Both the position numbers and the translations under genes were made by a program. A DNA stretch of 64,000 nucleotides from Marinilactibacillus sp. Marseille-P9653 (GTDB lineage Bacteria > Bacillota > Bacilli > Lactobacillales > Carnobacteriaceae_A), in NCBI RefSeq assembly GCF_916618885.1, contig NZ_CAKAKH010000001.1:620001-684000 (forward strand), read 5' to 3'. Shown one piece after another: positions 18,081 to 25,999 of this stretch; the stretch's first letter is position 1, and every line of letters starts with the position of its first letter. The notes under the pieces are model-generated. The model searched no databases. It had not been told where the DNA came from and saw only the letters and a program-made list of their open reading frames with translations.

Positions 18081-19531
18081 GGTTCTACGTCAAATGACGT
18101 TGGTGAAGAATTTAGATAATCAAGAATGATCTCAGGAAGAGATTGCACGGCTAGCTTACGCTACTGTGCAGTCTCTTCCTTTTTCTATTATTCGATGTTT
18201 AAATCTAATTGGTTTTAAATTGAAATGTAGGATAATACGATTTTTATAGTGAATAAAGTTCTTGTAGCCATAGGCTACCTGGTTTAATACTTTGATCTTG
18301 TTATTGATTCCCTCTATCTTTCCGTTGTTATAAGGGTAAATAAAGGTGTTTTGGATATGAGTGAAATGAGTTCTTAGCGTCTTTAAACTAGTTTTCATGT
18401 ATCCAGATAGTTCAGGAGAAGCAGGTTGATCTAAAATAGCTCTTAACTGCTTTGAGTCATTCTCTTCAACGGACTTGAGAACAGCTTGGTAGACCCTATA
18501 CGTTTCTTTCAGTTCTGGATCATAAGCCAACATCTCTGAAACAATTGCGGCTTCCAAACGTTGCCCAAACAGCGGAAACTATTGATAAACGGTATAAGAT
18601 AATTCAGACTCTTTCTTCAGAAGTTTTTTCCAGAATCGTTTTAATCGTCTGTATTTCTTTTGATCTTCTCCATTAGAGGTTCGAAGTCGATTCATGACTT
18701 TTACGCGTGTCTTGTTCATGGATCGATTCACGAGCTGAACGATATGAAATCGATCGATAATGATATCAGCGTTCGGAAACAGTTCAGGTAAGAAGCTGAC
18801 GTAACTGGCATTCATATCTGTCGTAATAGGTTTAACCTGATTTCTTTGCTTTTGACTATATCGAGAATAGAAGTGATCTTTGATTGTTCGTGTATCTCTA
18901 CTTGGTAGAATATCTAATATCGTACCTGTCACAACATCGATATACTCAAAAGCCATTTGGCCTTCACCATACTTGAATTCATCCACTGACAAGTTCTCAG
19001 GCAATGAATGATAGTAAGGTCGATAATACTTCACTTGTTCATTGATGATTCTTTGAATGGTTGTGGCAGAGACAGTCGTCTCTTCAGACAAGCTCTTGAT
19101 TGAACGTGCGTCAGCTGACTTCGTCAGTATTTCTGCTTTGATGAAGTTAGAAATAAAGCACTGCTCTTTTACAATGGGTGTTTCGGCAGTAAACGTTGAT
19201 CCACAAGATTTACATTTGAACCGCTGCTTTTTCACTCTGAGATAGGTCGGATAAATACCAGACATCGGAAAAGTGATTCTAGAGGTCTGAGTCCCATTTT
19301 TATAGATAGAGAAGTTTTTGTTTGGCACCTGACATTTTTTACATTCCGTAGGAGTATAAGTCAGTGTACAGTCTATAAATTTGCATATCATTTGAAGTAG
19401 GCAAGTGAGTTCCCCCTATAGATGTTTGGTTTTAGGCGACTATCATTCTACAGGAGAACTCACTTGTTTTCTATTTTTTTAGAAAAAAATGACGCTAGTG
19501 ATTTCTCACCAACGTCATATATTATAGAACC
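18081..19531 (-). mobile_element. ISL3-family insertion sequence
   Basis: Inverted ends of roughly 30 bp begin GGTTCTA on both sides (18081 onwards, and the reverse complement ending at 19531) and share ATGACGTTGGTGA. The 1.45-kb size and GGTTCT ends are typical of ISL3. Flanking octamers do not match, so no target duplication is visible. The transposase gene carries a stop codon. Confidence 0.88.
18156..19391 (-). pseudogene. ISL3-family transposase interrupted by an in-frame amber codon
   Basis: The N-terminal zinc-ribbon (CKKCQVPNK, CKSCGSTF), helix-turn-helix (ATTIQRIINEQ) and the catalytic region (LSVDEFKYG first Asp; ITTDMNASY second Asp; DRFHIVQLVNRSMNK) are intact. After YTVYQ a TAG at 18579-18581 interrupts the frame; the very next codons continue in the same frame with FPLFGQRLEAAIV through YNNGKIEGINNKIK (final Glu) to the end. 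Only one nonsense change separates it from a full-length enzyme of about 411 residues. Confidence 0.9.
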
Positions 19532-19653
19532 TTACTTATAGCATAAAATATCTCTCGTATAAAAGCTCACAGTATTCTATTCATCCAATCGTAAATATCG
19601 TAAAATGAAAATTATTGACTATAGTATGTAAGAGTCACAAAATATATAATAAA

Positions 19654-19677
19654 TGGATAGGTTACTGGATAGGTTAC
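19654..19677. repeat. Two tandem copies of a 12-mer at the left IS3 end
   Basis: TGGATAGGTTAC occurs twice head to tail (19654-19665, 19666-19677), and the second copy overlaps the presumed left terminus of the IS3 element. It may reflect slippage or a failed transposition event. Confidence 0.7.
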
Positions 19678-19741
19678 ACTCAGTTGGACAGAAAAGATAA
19701 GGTGTGTATACTAAACACAACATACACAGGAGGAATCTATC

Positions 19742-20035
19742 ATGTCTACTCGTCGTCCACGTCGAACTTATACAGAAGAATTTAAGAAACAAATTGTTGA
19801 TTTACACAAAGCAGGAAAATCAAGAAAAGAAATCATAGAAGAATATGATCTTACAGGATCGGCTTTTGACAAATGGGTACGTCAACATAGTCAAACCGGT
19901 TCATTCAAAGAAAGAGATAACTTAACACCTGAACAGAAAGAATTGAAAGAATTAAGGAAAGCAAATACCCAGCTTAAGATGGAAAATGATATTTTAAAGC
20001 AAGCGGCGCTGATATTCGGGCGAAAGTCGAAGTAA
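19742..20035 (+). CDS. IS3-family transposase subunit orfA
   Basis: A 97-residue DNA-binding protein with an HTH (RTYTEEFKKQIVDLHKAGKS, then GSAFDKWVRQ) and a C-terminal leucine-zipper-like helix (LKELRKANTQLKMENDILKQ). It starts behind AGGAGG. orfB lies in the -1 frame and overlaps its end, the usual arrangement for production of a fused transposase by ribosomal frameshifting. Confidence 0.92.
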   Translation: MSTRRPRRTYTEEFKKQIVDLHKAGKSRKEIIEEYDLTGSAFDKWVRQHSQTGSFKERDNLTPEQKELKELRKANTQLKMENDILKQAALIFGRKSK

Positions 20036-20070
20036 TCAAACGCAACAAACATAACTATTCTATATCAGCG

Positions 20071-20925
20071 ATGTGCCGTGCCCTTAAGATCAGTAGAGGA
20101 TCTTATTATTACGAAGTAATAAAGAAAGAAAGTGACGCGGAACTCGAACAAGCGATTATTGAAGAGTTTGCCAAAAGCAAAAACAATTATGGCACGCGTA
20201 AACTGAAGAAAAGATTGAAGAAGCGTGCGTTTATCGTATCTCGTCGGAGAATTGGACACATTATGAAAAAGTTTCATCTGGTGTCCAAGTATGATAGACC
20301 ATCATACAAACCACAAAAGAGTGGAGTCAATCAAGCGAAGATTGAAAACGCATTGAACCGTGAGTTCAATCCGAAAGAGCCGATGAAAGCTATCGTCACG
20401 GACTTGACCTATGTCAAAGTTGCCAATAAGTGGTTCTATGTTTGTTTTATTTTAGACTTGTTTAACCGCGAGATCATCGGGTATTCTGCTGGTCCCAATA
20501 AGACAGCTGACTTAGTCCTGCAGGCTCTCGCTACAGTTAAGGGTGATTTACATACGGTCAACGTGTTCCATACTGACCGGGGAAAAGAATTCGACAACCA
20601 TACTATTGATGAGTTACTGGATACCTTTGATATTGTGCGCTCGTTAAGTAGAAAAGGGAATCCTTACGACAATGCCGTAGCGGAGTCCACGTATAAATCA
20701 TTTAAGTTTGAATTTGTCTACGACAACACATTCCATACACTCTATGAACTGCAGGTCCAACTTATGGACTACGTCCATTGGTGGAATCATTTTCGCCCAC
20801 ATGGATCATTGGACTACGAATCTCCTATCGATTATCGAAAAGATTGGGAACAGGAACAGTCTGAAATGGAAGTCTGCAAATCCGTTGTTCCCCAGCTGGT
20901 CGAAACTAGCCTCTCATTCAGTTAG
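20071..20925 (+). CDS. IS3-family transposase subunit orfB (integrase core)
   Basis: The frame is open upstream of the first ATG (20071), as expected for a frameshift product; the isolated part has 284 residues. An N-terminal HTH_21-type region (NNYGTRKLKKRLKKR) is followed by the rve core: AIVTDLTYV (first Asp), FHTDRGKEF (second Asp) and NPYDNAVAESTYKSFKFE (Glu), then HWWNHFRPHGSLDYESP near the end. All catalytic residues are present, so the enzyme may be active. Confidence 0.93.
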   Translation: MCRALKISRGSYYYEVIKKESDAELEQAIIEEFAKSKNNYGTRKLKKRLKKRAFIVSRRRIGHIMKKFHLVSKYDRPSYKPQKSGVNQAKIENALNREFNPKEPMKAIVTDLTYVKVANKWFYVCFILDLFNREIIGYSAGPNKTADLVLQALATVKGDLHTVNVFHTDRGKEFDNHTIDELLDTFDIVRSLSRKGNPYDNAVAESTYKSFKFEFVYDNTFHTLYELQVQLMDYVHWWNHFRPHGSLDYESPIDYRKDWEQEQSEMEVCKSVVPQLVETSLSFS

Positions 20926-21295
20926 AGAGGCAAAAGGAAAGTGAACTCAATCATCATTTACACCTTATAATTTTTGTTCAAAAAAGTGTTGACATACCAA
21001 AGTTTGAATTTGTCTACGACAACACATTCCATACACTCTATGAACTGCAGGTCCAACTTATGGACTACGTCCATTGGTGGAATCATTTTCGCCCACATGG
21101 ATCATTGGACTACGAATCTCCTATCGATTATCGAAAAGATTGGGAACAGGAACAGTCTGAAATGGAAGTCTGCAAATCCGTTGTTCCCCAGCTGGTCGAA
21201 ACTAGCCTCTCATTCAGTTAGAGAGGCAGAAGGAAAGTGAACTCAATCATCATTTACACCTTATAATTTTTGTTCAAAAAAGTGTTGACATACCA
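20704..21295. repeat. Tandem duplication of a 296-bp unit
   Basis: Bases 20704-20999 and 21000-21295 are two head-to-tail copies with an offset of exactly 296 bp and almost no differences (for example GGCAAAAGG against GGCAGAAGG). The unit holds the last 220 bp of orfB, the right IS end and five flanking bases. The second copy has no start and codes for nothing useful, but gives a second right-hand IS end. Confidence 0.95.
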
Positions 21296-21354
21296 AAAAA
21301 TAGATACTTTAAAAGATAGTTTGAAAATTCATGATAAAAAAAGGAGAACATAAC

Positions 21355-21582
21355 TTGAATAAAGTCAATGTAACACTATTTTATAACGATAGCTTTCCAA
21401 AAAAACATAAAATGTCTAACGAAGAAGCGGTAGATCTAATTCGTACGATTAAAGAGGAAGTACAGGAATTCACTATTAAAGAAGAGACATATAACACGGA
21501 AGATTTAAGTTCGATTTCATTTTCAGATGTGAAATATGAAGGCGAACTGCAAGGAATCGCATTTCAGTTCGGCGAACAATAG
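21355..21582 (+). CDS. Small protein of unknown function, paralogue 1
   Basis: A 75-residue acidic protein I do not recognise. It shares the pattern NVTLFYNDSFP, SNEEAVDLI, FTIKEETY, ISFSDVKYEG, IAFQFG with the protein encoded just downstream. The TTG at 21355 is preferred because AAAAGGAG lies about ten bases upstream and because it makes the N-terminus line up with the paralogue (MNKVNVTL against MENIDVTL); an in-frame ATG at 21331 would add eight residues. It has no membrane segment or signal. The first gene behind the IS3 duplication, it probably forms a unit with the next two genes. Confidence 0.7.
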   Translation: MNKVNVTLFYNDSFPKKHKMSNEEAVDLIRTIKEEVQEFTIKEETYNTEDLSSISFSDVKYEGELQGIAFQFGEQ

Positions 21583-21616
21583 TAGCATTAAAAACTTGAA
21601 AAGATAGGACGCGTTT

Positions 21617-21853
21617 ATGGAAAACATTGATGTCACTCTAACTTACAAAGATAATTTCCCAGAAGAATATATGATATCCAACGAAGAAGCGGTTGATCTC
21701 ATTAACATCATCAAAAAGGGACAGGAGAAATTTACGATTAAAGGAGATACGTATAAACTCGAGGAGTTTAAAACAATCGTATTTCCAGATGTGGATTATG
21801 AAGGTCAAGATCAGTCGATTGCATTTCAAATCGCTGATGACTCAAAACTTTAA
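21617..21853 (+). CDS. Small protein of unknown function, paralogue 2
   Basis: A 78-residue soluble acidic protein, roughly half identical to its upstream neighbour over the full length (IDVTLTYKDNFPEE, SNEEAVDLINIIKK, FTIKGDTYKLEE, VFPDVDYEGQDQSIAFQ). The pair looks like a local gene duplication 34 bases apart. The alternating hydrophobic pattern suggests a small alpha-beta fold, possibly a binding domain; no catalytic motif is visible. It ends 12 bases before the DUF1772 gene. Confidence 0.75.
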   Translation: MENIDVTLTYKDNFPEEYMISNEEAVDLINIIKKGQEKFTIKGDTYKLEEFKTIVFPDVDYEGQDQSIAFQIADDSKL

Positions 21854-21865
21854 AGGAGCATCATT

Positions 21866-22345
21866 ATGGATGACATAGTAAATAGTCTACTGTTTTTTTC
21901 GCTAATTGGTTCGGGCTTAGTGGCAGGGATGTTTTTTGCTTTTTCAAATTTTATCATGAAGGCTTTTTCTAAAGTCTCTCATTCAAATGGACTGGCTTCT
22001 ATGCAAGAAATCAATAAAGCAGTTTTGAATCCTTGGTTTTTCTTGTTCTTCTTAGGAACAGCTTTTTCTAGTTTGATTTTAATGGTCTTATATTTCTTTA
22101 CTCCGCTAGTTACAATATGGGGACTGATTGGCGCCGCATTATATTTCTTTGGCTGTTTTATGGTTACAGGAACAAGGAATGTACCGCTCAATAATGAATT
22201 AGCCAAGGTTAGTGCAGAAGATAAAGAGAGCAAGGTATGGAGACACTTCCTTAAAACTTGGACAATATGGAATCAGGTTCGTACATTAGCAAGCTTATTA
22301 GCGATGATTTTATTCCTAATCAATCTATCGTCTTCAACAACTTAA
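21866..22345 (+). CDS. DUF1772 (anthrone oxygenase-like) membrane protein
   Basis: A 159-residue membrane protein with four predicted helices (LLFFSLIGSGLVAGMFFAFS; PWFFLFFLGTAFSSLILMVL; VTIWGLIGAALYFFGCFMV; TLASLLAMILFLINL). The loop FMVTGTRNVPLNNELAK and the late WTIWNQVRT are typical of DUF1772 proteins. The family is widespread but its bacterial role is not known to me. It is the last gene of the small-protein unit and ends at a strong bidirectional terminator. Confidence 0.82.
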   Translation: MDDIVNSLLFFSLIGSGLVAGMFFAFSNFIMKAFSKVSHSNGLASMQEINKAVLNPWFFLFFLGTAFSSLILMVLYFFTPLVTIWGLIGAALYFFGCFMVTGTRNVPLNNELAKVSAEDKESKVWRHFLKTWTIWNQVRTLASLLAMILFLINLSSSTT

Positions 22346-22393
22346 AAAGAGTAAGCCCACTTAGGTCGTTAATCTAAGTGGGCTTACTCTTTT
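22345..22393. terminator. Bidirectional terminator between convergent genes
   Basis: A 20-bp near-perfect stem (AAAGAGTAAGCCCACTTAG with its complement) with A and T tracts on both sides, between the DUF1772 gene and the DUF2812 gene. Confidence 0.92.
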
Positions 22394-22410
22394 ACTCAAT
22401 GTATAAGACA

Positions 22411-22947
22411 TTAACGCTTCATGCGTTTAATTTTCATTGATAAGTTTAACCATAATTTGACGTAAAGAATAATCGCGACACTGAACAGGATGACCATGGG
22501 AATACTAAGGAAAATAATCCCTCTTGGTAACGTTGTAGAAAGACTGAATGGGATCAGCACCATTAACATAAAGCCATACAGAGTCCAGCGGTAGCGTATT
22601 TTCTCGAAAAGGGCAATTTTAGATTCATTATCTGTAAAAATTTCATTTACTTCATTGTCTTGTGCAGCTTTCTTGAAGTAGCACCATTCACCGTCGAAAA
22701 TTGTATATGTAGTTACAAGTGTCCAACCACTGTCTTCAAACAATTGAACGTAATCGTCTTTTTCGTCTTTTTTACCATCGAAATAATCTATACGGTAATC
22801 AATATTTTCTGGTTCGCTTTGCTCAAAGTGGTATTTCAATCCTTTATATTCAGTAAATTGCCAGCCTTTGAGTGCCATTTCTTTCAAAAAGACTTCTTCT
22901 TTTTCATAGTTATCAACAGTGATAAATTTATAAACGGACTTTTTCAT
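22411..22947 (-). CDS. DUF2812 membrane protein
   Basis: A 178-residue protein: an N-terminal soluble DUF2812 domain (YKFITVDNYEKEEVFLKEMA, KGWQFTEYKGLKYHFEQ, SGWTLVTTYTIFDGEWCYFK) and two hydrophobic helices near the C-terminus (WTLYGFMLMVLIPFSLS, IIFLSIPMVILFSVAIILYV). DUF2812 genes are regularly found behind PadR-type regulators, as here, where two bases separate them. A role in envelope stress response is often suggested for such pairs but is not proven. Confidence 0.85.
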   Translation of the reverse strand: MKKSVYKFITVDNYEKEEVFLKEMALKGWQFTEYKGLKYHFEQSEPENIDYRIDYFDGKKDEKDDYVQLFEDSGWTLVTTYTIFDGEWCYFKKAAQDNEVNEIFTDNESKIALFEKIRYRWTLYGFMLMVLIPFSLSTTLPRGIIFLSIPMVILFSVAIILYVKLWLNLSMKIKRMKR

Positions 22948-22949
22948 GG

Positions 22950-23267
22950 TTAATCAATCCTCTCAGAATTTTTGTATAGTTCTTCAATACGGTTTTTTTC
23001 TAGTAGTAAAAATTTCTTTCCTGTTGGTGTAATTTGATAAATTTTTCGTTTGCCTTCTTCTTTAACAATGTCGATCAAACCATCTTTTTTAAGCTTAGAC
23101 AAACTACCATATAAGGTTCCGGCTCCAAAGCTGAGTCGGTTATTGGTTAGTTCTTCAACATCTTGCATAATGCCATATCCGTGTCTTTCTTCTTGCAGGG
23201 ATAGCAGAACGTAAAAGGCGGTTTCTGTCATCGGATTATATACTTTGTGTAAATCTTCATCACTCAT
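22950..23267 (-). CDS. PadR-family transcriptional regulator
   Basis: A 105-residue winged-helix regulator with the classic PadR landmarks TETAFYVLLSLQEERHGYGIMQ, LSFGAGTLYGSLSKLKKDGLI and KIYQITPTGKKFL. It is cotranscribed with the DUF2812 gene. ATG 23267 is preferred over the in-frame GTG 23279 because GAGGTG lies a good distance upstream. That RBS is part of the left arm of an operator-like dyad, so the protein probably represses its own transcription. Confidence 0.9.
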   Translation of the reverse strand: MSDEDLHKVYNPMTETAFYVLLSLQEERHGYGIMQDVEELTNNRLSFGAGTLYGSLSKLKKDGLIDIVKEEGKRKIYQITPTGKKFLLLEKNRIEELYKNSERID

Positions 23268-23278
23268 TTTGTATCGCA

Positions 23279-23315
23279 CCTCGATATACTTTTATTTGAG
23301 GTTAGTATATCGAGG
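23279..23315. promoter_or_regulatory. Operator-like dyad in front of padR
   Basis: CCTCGATATAC (23279-23289) and GTATATCGAGG (23305-23315) form a perfect 11-bp dyad with a 15-base spacer. The proximal arm overlaps the padR ribosome-binding site. Position and symmetry fit an autoregulatory PadR site. Confidence 0.7.
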
Positions 23316-23538
23316 TACGATGTAAAAGTCAACAAAAAAATAAAAATAATTTGAAAACTTTTTTTAGCATGATTACAGCTGTGGTGACGCTGGAAAAAGC
23401 AGAAGCAAGCACATTTAAAGCGTATAATAAAAGATGAACAAAAGAATTATACGTATATGGTCATATTGCTTTAAATTTTGACTAAGCATGCACGGTCTAG
23501 TGGGAAAAGAACAAAATACTAATAAAAGAGGTGCTTAT

Positions 23539-23838
23539 ATGAGTAATGAAGGATTCGACGTAGATGAATACGAAAAAGGAACCGAATACGCTCCGCTACC
23601 ATTGGAGGGTTTGATATATTATCTTAAACATGGAAGAGAAATAGAGTTCAGCTATCAGGGTCAATCCTATTTTATTGGTCATAGTCGAGAAGGGCGAACG
23701 GTATGGATCGACCAAACCGCCGTGAGTAAGACCTTTGAAAAGAATTTTGAAGAACATTTAAGTGAAATCTTTTTGAAAAGTAAAAGTCTCGCTGATATAT
23801 TTAGAGATGAAGAAGGCGTGATTGAATCCATTCTTTAA
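23539..23838 (+). CDS. Hypothetical protein
   Basis: A 99-residue acidic soluble protein I do not recognise (SNEGFDVDEYEKG start; EIEFSYQGQSYFIGHSREGRTVWID core that reads like a short beta-sheet). ATG 23539 is preceded by AGAGGTG; an upstream in-frame ATG at 23488 has no RBS. The core resembles small proteins with a beta-strand ligand pocket, but no function can be stated. It stands alone between padR and a bidirectional terminator. Confidence 0.7.
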   Translation: MSNEGFDVDEYEKGTEYAPLPLEGLIYYLKHGREIEFSYQGQSYFIGHSREGRTVWIDQTAVSKTFEKNFEEHLSEIFLKSKSLADIFRDEEGVIESIL

Positions 23839-23854
23839 TTTAAAAACAACAAAA

Positions 23855-23900
23855 AAAGCTATCAAATTGAGGACAAACAGTCCTATATTTGATAGCTTTC
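23855..23900. terminator. Bidirectional terminator
   Basis: AAAGCTATCAAAT pairs with ATTTGATAGCTTT around an inner GGAC/GTCC helix, with A and T tracts outside. It serves the hypothetical gene on the plus strand and metQ on the minus strand. Confidence 0.88.
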
Positions 23901-23927
23901 AAAGTATCCACTAAACTTGCACATTAA

Positions 23928-24725
23928 CTATTCCCAAACAGGGATAGAAGAGTTTTGTGTCACTTCCGCGATGATTGCGGCAGTTTCATCCGTTTGATAA
24001 GCTTCTACAATTTTTTGGTAAACTTCATTATCGACTTCATCAGCGCGAACAACGATAGCATTCGTATAAGGTTCTGATTCTTCATTTACGGGCTCTAAGA
24101 AAATCGCATCTTCAGATGGAATATATCCAGCATCTACGGCCATCCCAACATTAATGACAGCTGCCGTAGCGTCGGTTAATGAACGAGCAGTCTGGTTTCC
24201 AGCAACCGTTACGATGTCTAAATTCTGTGGATTGTCTGTTATGTCATCAACGATAGGATAATTGCCTTTTTCTGGATCAACAGTAATCAAACCAGCTGAT
24301 TGTAAAAGAATCAGTGCACGTCCTTCATTGGATGCATCATTTGGAATCACGATAGTGTCGCCATCTTGAATATCTTCCACTGAAGTCACTTCTTCAGAAT
24401 AAATACCTAAAGGATTCAATGTCGTATCCGCGATAGGGGTCAAATCATTGCCCGTATCTGCGTTGAAATCATCAAGGAAGATAACCGTTTGAAATGCGTT
24501 TAAATCAATATCTCCATCAGCTAAAGCTACATTAGGTGTTTGATAGTCAGAGAAGGTAACAATCTCCAGATCAATATCCTGATCAGCCAAGCGGTCTCTT
24601 ACGTCTTCCCATGCTTCATTGTTTTCTCCAACCACACCGAGCTTAACCGTTTCTCCGTTACTTCCACACGCTGCTAAAAATAATACACCTACAAAACTAA
24701 ATAATGCCAATACAATCTTTTTCAT
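23928..24725 (-). CDS. metQ: Methionine-binding lipoprotein of the ABC importer
   Basis: A 265-residue NlpA/MetQ-family substrate-binding protein. A lipoprotein signal ends in the lipobox LAAC (Cys about residue 20), followed by KLGVVGENNEAWEDV and a core with DIDLNAFQTVIFLDDF, IPNDASNEGRALILL and AAVINVGMAVDAGY, typical of the family. ATG 24725 has GAGGAAG upstream; a GTG at 24740 overlaps the stop codon of the M20 gene and is less likely. Last gene of a four-gene operon under T-box control, it delivers methionine (or a derivative) to MetI/MetN. Confidence 0.93.
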   Translation of the reverse strand: MKKIVLALFSFVGVLFLAACGSNGETVKLGVVGENNEAWEDVRDRLADQDIDLEIVTFSDYQTPNVALADGDIDLNAFQTVIFLDDFNADTGNDLTPIADTTLNPLGIYSEEVTSVEDIQDGDTIVIPNDASNEGRALILLQSAGLITVDPEKGNYPIVDDITDNPQNLDIVTVAGNQTARSLTDATAAVINVGMAVDAGYIPSEDAIFLEPVNEESEPYTNAIVVRADEVDNEVYQKIVEAYQTDETAAIIAEVTQNSSIPVWE

Positions 24726-24736
24726 CTTTTTCTTCC

Positions 24737-25942
24737 TCACTTCTGATTTGTTTTAGTTTGTTCAAATTCTGTTTTGATCGCTTTTAATGCTTCTTTATCT
24801 TCAATTAAATTTAAACCGGTAAGTGCTAATACTTTAGCTGACTTGAGCAATGCTTCATCTCCAAGAGGAGAGATAGCAGCTTCTCGGAATTCTTTTGTAT
24901 GTCCGACAAGTGAATCCGGACCGATCTTGATATGGGGATGAGCGGTTGGAACCACACGGCTGACATTGCCTGAATCGGTTGAACCATAGGATTTTCTCGG
25001 AGTGTAGTCAATGTCTTCTCCGAGTTTCAGTAATTCTTGCTCTACTAATTGATCTAAAGCCTTATTGAGCTGGAATTCATGAACTTCATTTTGGAATCGG
25101 TCTATCTCTACGCGAGCGCCCGTTTGAAGTGCAGCACCGCGAGCGATATTCTGAACTTTTTCGGAAACTTCCGTGGTTTCCTCCCAAGTTTCTCCGCGAA
25201 TAAAGAAACGAGCAGCAGCGTACTCAGGAATAATATTTGGTGCTTCTCCGCCATCTGTGATAATACCGTGAATACGGATAGTTGGTTTCAACTGTTGGCG
25301 TAAAGCGTTGATGCCTGTAAACAATTGGATCACAGCATCTAAGGCGTTGATCCCTTTTTCCGGTTGAGCAGAAGCATGGGCGGTCTGCCCAAAAAACTTA
25401 AATTCAAGTGGATCTACTGCCAAGGTTTTTCCGGTCAATCCCGTTCTGTTTCCTGGATGAACCATGAGTGCGGCATCTACATCATTGAAATAACCTTCTC
25501 GAACAAAGCTTCCTTTGGCACTGCCGTTAGGTCCGCCTTCTTCTGCAGGTGTTCCAAAAACAGAAACCTTACCGCCAGTTTCTTGAATTACTTCCGACAG
25601 GGCAATCCCTGCCAAAACACTTTGCGTTCCAATTGCATTGTGACCACAAGCATGTCCAATTCCAGGAAGGGCATCGTATTCAGCAAGAAACACAATATGC
25701 GGACCAACTTTTCCAGAATCTTTTGTAGCAGTAAAACCTGTTTCATGTCCGGCAATATTCTTTGTGACGTGGAAGTCTTTTTCCTCCAGTAAAGCGGTCA
25801 ACGTCTTTTGAGCGAAATACTCCTGATTCCCAATTTCAGGATTGGCAGATATCGTATGACTCGTTTCAATAAACGTTTCTTTATGTGTTTCAATATAATC
25901 CAGGATTTGTGTTTCAAATGTCGTTGAAATGTTTGTAGACAT
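24737..25942 (-). CDS. M20-family amidohydrolase (AbgB-like peptidase) in the met operon
   Basis: A 401-residue zinc hydrolase of the M20D type. Metal-binding landmarks are GHACGHNAIGT (Cys-Gly-His), FGTPAEEGG (Glu-Glu), VHPG and the late GSTDSGNVS; a dimerisation domain with FKFFGQTAHASAQPEKG lies in between. Relatives cleave N-acyl or aminobenzoyl-glutamate amides or dipeptides. The gene lies between metI and metQ, the same company it keeps in pneumococcal methionine loci as I recall, so it probably releases methionine from an imported N-acyl or peptide form. The exact substrate cannot be told from sequence. Confidence 0.87.
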   Translation of the reverse strand: MSTNISTTFETQILDYIETHKETFIETSHTISANPEIGNQEYFAQKTLTALLEEKDFHVTKNIAGHETGFTATKDSGKVGPHIVFLAEYDALPGIGHACGHNAIGTQSVLAGIALSEVIQETGGKVSVFGTPAEEGGPNGSAKGSFVREGYFNDVDAALMVHPGNRTGLTGKTLAVDPLEFKFFGQTAHASAQPEKGINALDAVIQLFTGINALRQQLKPTIRIHGIITDGGEAPNIIPEYAAARFFIRGETWEETTEVSEKVQNIARGAALQTGARVEIDRFQNEVHEFQLNKALDQLVEQELLKLGEDIDYTPRKSYGSTDSGNVSRVVPTAHPHIKIGPDSLVGHTKEFREAAISPLGDEALLKSAKVLALTGLNLIEDKEALKAIKTEFEQTKTNQK

Positions 25943-25999
25943 ATTTTTCTCCCCTTTACATTATTGTGAAATGCTTTCTTAATTAAACGCCTAATCTAT

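Larger units (their letters stand above)
19671..20994 (+). mobile_element. IS3-family element (IS150 group type)
   Basis: The ends match as imperfect inverted repeats: the left reads ACACT...ATAAGGTGT (19676-19703) and the right, reverse complemented, TGTCAACACT...ATAAGGTGT ending at 20994. Two overlapping genes encode orfA and orfB. Its 3' end has been duplicated in tandem (see 20704-21295). The exact left terminus is uncertain by a few bases. Confidence 0.8.

Noticed and set aside
18073-19539. Target duplication around ISL3
   Set aside because: The flanking octamers (AAAAAAGT and TTACTTAT) do not match.
20974-21240. Open frame in the duplicated IS3 end
   Set aside because: It is out of frame with orfB and copies an equivalent shadow frame at 20708-20944; it is non-coding duplicate sequence.
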